Translations under genes and position numbers: made by a program
DNA from: Adineta vaga
Taxonomy: Eukaryota > Rotifera
DNA length: 64,000 nt
Assembly (NCBI GenBank): GCA_021613535.1
Contig: CP075494.1
Coordinates: 14,012,001-14,076,000, forward strand
Direction: 5' to 3'
In this document: one piece after another, positions 61,451 through 64,000 of the stretch
How positions within the stretch are numbered: the stretch's first letter is position 1
Layout of the letters: every line of letters starts with the position of its first letter
The notes under the pieces: model-generated
The model's input: only the letters and a program-made list of their open reading frames with translations
Told to the model about the DNA's origin: nothing
Databases searched by the model: none

Positions 61451-64000
61451 TCATTGTTCCTTAACGAATGGATGTTCGAGAAGTTCATGTGATGATGGTC
61501 GTAGATTTGGATCATGTCGAAAACATTGCTCAAGAAAATCGATACAATTATGTGATAAACTTAAATCAGTTGGAATTATTGGCTGAACACCGTTTGCAAC
61601 CCAATTAACAATTTTCCAATAATAAGCACTTGATGCTATAGATGGACTACTCCATGGTATTCGACCTCTCAACATATGAACAAGTGTACAACCTAAAGAC
61701 CAAATATCCGATTTTATTGTTGTTTCATTCTGTGTAATGGTTTCTGGTGCATAGAAGATGATTGATTCACGTATGTTTGCAATTGCTTCCAAATCCAATA
61801 ATGATGATTGTTTTTTCATAAATTTAAAATCATAAACAAAATTTACATCACCCAATTTAATCGATTGTTTTGTTGAATCTGTTAGAAAGATATTTACATT
61901 TCGTATATCACGATGAATAATTTCTTTTTCATGTAAACATGTTAAGGCTGATAACAATTGTCTTAGATAACGTTGAACAAGATATTCTTCAAAAAAAGCA
62001 AAACCTGCCGTGGTTTGTATAATGCCTTTGTCAACCGATGATGTATCATTCAATGAACAGACAAGTGATGATGATACACGACGTGTATCTGCATGCGTTG
62101 ACGATGATGATGGTGATGAACCAAGTAGAAGTTGAGCAATTGTACCATGACTACAGTATTCCATAAAGAATAATATATGATCATATTCAAGAGCAATGCC
62201 ACGATATTTAATTAAATTTTCATGTTTTATATGCATTAATGGTACTAATTGTTCAAGAACTTTAGCAATAGCAGCAGCATCATTATGTTGAATTTTGTAT
62301 TGTTTATAGCAGAGTACTTCATTCGATTCAACAGTACATTTATATGCTAAATAGAAAATTGAATGTATTGATTTGCTTGTTTTTTTAAATATTTCTATTA
62401 ACTTACTCGTTGCATATTGTCCTCGTGAAAGAAGATTTAGTTTATGAAAATTTCGTATTTTTAAATACGCTAAATCTTGTTCCATGCGTTTGGATATTGA
62501 TGGCATTTTAATTGAACGTTCATCACGTTGTGTAATTTTACCAATAAGACCATCTTTACAACGTTGTCGATCAATAAGTTTATCCATGCGTTCAAGTTGT
62601 TGAATTTTTGTGTAACGACTAACTTTTCGTTTGCGTTTGTCAGAATCTCGATCTACTGTTGTAGATGAATTTTGAAATGGTCTTGGAAATTTTTTCGGTC
62701 GAATATGTGGATTCGTTTGTTTTGATCCACTACTATTATTACTTGGATTATTCAAGTAATGAATGGTTTTTTGCATATTATCATAGAATTTCTCAAAAAC
62801 TTCATCATTTATATGTGTAGTAAATTGCATTAAACAAACATGTCGAAGAAAATGTATACCAGGCAATAACCACATGGGTAATGTTGCAGGATATTTTATT
62901 GCACTTGTAGTTACTTTTTTCTTTCGAACGAAATTCAACCAAGTATTACCAAATGAAAGTTGTCTTTCAGCTTGAATTTCTAATGTATTCGCGTCTAGTT
63001 GCGTTGTATAATAACTTGTTTCTCGTATGATATCCATTGCAAATGCAAATGCACGTTCTTCAGTATGCTAGACAAAAGAAGAGTAATATGAAAATATCTT
63101 CCTTCTAAATTACTTACAACATAAGCTCGTGTATCAATTTTCCCCAAACATTCTCTCTCATTATCATTTCCAGTTTGTTTATCAATTTTCTCAATAATAT
63201 TTTCAAATTGTTCAACATTATTTGCTACACAATTACTTAAACTCAATATTGCATGTGCTAAATCACTCATTGCACGATCGATTTTTTCAAAACATGATCG
63301 TTTTTGTAAGATTTGTTCTTTTTTCGTATCAAAATTGTATAAATCATCTTGTTGAACATTTGTTTTTGATAAACGTTCTCGAAATGATGTTTCAAATTTT
63401 TCCATATTACTCGTTTGTTGTGTCAATAAAAATATCGTCGTTGTTTTCCAATTTGTATGCAAAGGTAAAACAGGTGTTAACGTTTTTTGTGCTGGTATTG
63501 TATGTGTTACTCCACGCCATTCGGATTCAACTTCATTGGATATTGGAACACAAAGTACATAAACGAGAGGAGGTGTTGTTTCCATCGGAGGATTTGATGG
63601 TTGTTGAAGTGAAGTTGGCGATTGTTGTTGAGTTTGTGTTTGTTCATCAGTTGAATCTGCGGAGGATGTATTATTAGTATTGATACGAAATGATGATGAT
63701 AATGTTCGAGCTAATTGAAGTTTTGTTGCATTATCTTCAAAATATTCAGCAGGAGCAAATAGAAGACATTGAGATGCTGATGACGAATCTTTGTGATTTT
63801 TAATTTGTGTATGTTGATATTCAGTAGCTAAATAAAAGATACTTGTCGAGAGAAGAAGAAAAATTTTTTTCAACTCGTTACTTACCAAATTTAATTCTCT
63901 CAAAACCAGCACGTTTAAGTATGAGTAAAAATCTTCGACAAACAGATTTTTGTAAATAAATATTAATTGTTAATGCACAATCATCATAGATTGCTTTTGC
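61451..64000 (-). CDS. MAP3K4 (MEKK4)-like kinase, 3' part, with altered catalytic motifs
   Basis: The gene runs off the right edge. Minus-strand exons are 63886-64000 (partial), 63118-63827, 62407-63067 and 61451-62346. The region before the kinase domain is long and helical, as in MEKK4 (WLLPGIHFLRHVCLMQF, for example). The kinase domain starts at HKLNLLSRGQYATTYKC, where the glycine loop keeps one of three glycines. The ATP lysine is probably the Lys in LCYKQYKI. IKHENLIKYRGIAL and ILFFMEYCSHGTIAQLL match MEKK4. The catalytic loop reads HRDIRNVN, with Arg for the usual Lys. The DFG site reads DVN. YAPETI and DIWSLGC are intact. Retained Asp and Asn residues leave weak activity possible. 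A scaffold or pseudokinase role is the alternative. Confidence 0.85.

Overview
This window is eukaryotic nuclear DNA from an animal, most likely a bdelloid rotifer. It is AT-rich. Most genes are cut by GT-AG introns of about 45-110 bases. Several genes are animal-typical: a KCNQ potassium channel, a matrix metalloproteinase, RASEF, WBP2, CDK2AP1 and a prohormone-4-like neuropeptide precursor. A 1,113-residue protein joining an arginine ADP-ribosyltransferase to kinesin-light-chain-like TPRs is a fusion greatly expanded in bdelloids. Many start codons sit a few bases after a splice-acceptor-like AG with no visible upstream exon, which fits the spliced-leader trans-splicing known in bdelloids. 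The species assignment is inference; no database search was possible. Exon borders were placed by eye from GT-AG signals, reading frame and family conservation.

Layout. 0-13 kb: 3' end of a coiled-coil gene, SEPSECS, a secreted S1 protease, LSM8, a LURP-one-like protein, a short PACT-domain (pericentrin/AKAP9-like) protein head-to-head with a Tctex1 dynein light chain, and RASEF. 14-23 kb: WBP2 with a matrix metalloproteinase nested antisense in its second intron, a DPP8/9-type peptidase, and a DDX21/50-type helicase with CCHC knuckles. 23.5-32 kb is an accessory island: a Mutator-like element with about 130-base inverted ends and a 9-base target duplication carrying a broken FLYWCH gene, the intronless ART-TPR gene, and a second, undescribed-looking inverted-repeat element with four exact copies of a 15-mer. 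33-41 kb: KCNQ channel, CDK2AP1/2, and a tight same-strand trio M6PR-MRI1-TRMT61A (gaps 262 and 119 bases). 42-47 kb: small unknown genes, an intronless RapZ C-terminal-domain protein (possible transfer from bacteria) and a prohormone-4-like precursor. 48-57 kb: CCT2 head-to-head with KATNAL2, whose ninth intron hosts an antisense integrase-derived gene. 57-64 kb: an Old-Yellow-Enzyme oxidoreductase, a claudin-like protein, a decayed endoglycoceramidase-like pseudogene, and the 3' part of a MAP3K4-like kinase with altered catalytic motifs.

Most genes are single housekeeping or signalling genes with no shared pathway. The non-random arrangements are two nested antisense genes, two head-to-head pairs with short shared upstream regions (one pairing two cytoskeletal/centrosomal genes), one possible operon-like trio, and the transposon-rich block around the ART-TPR gene.
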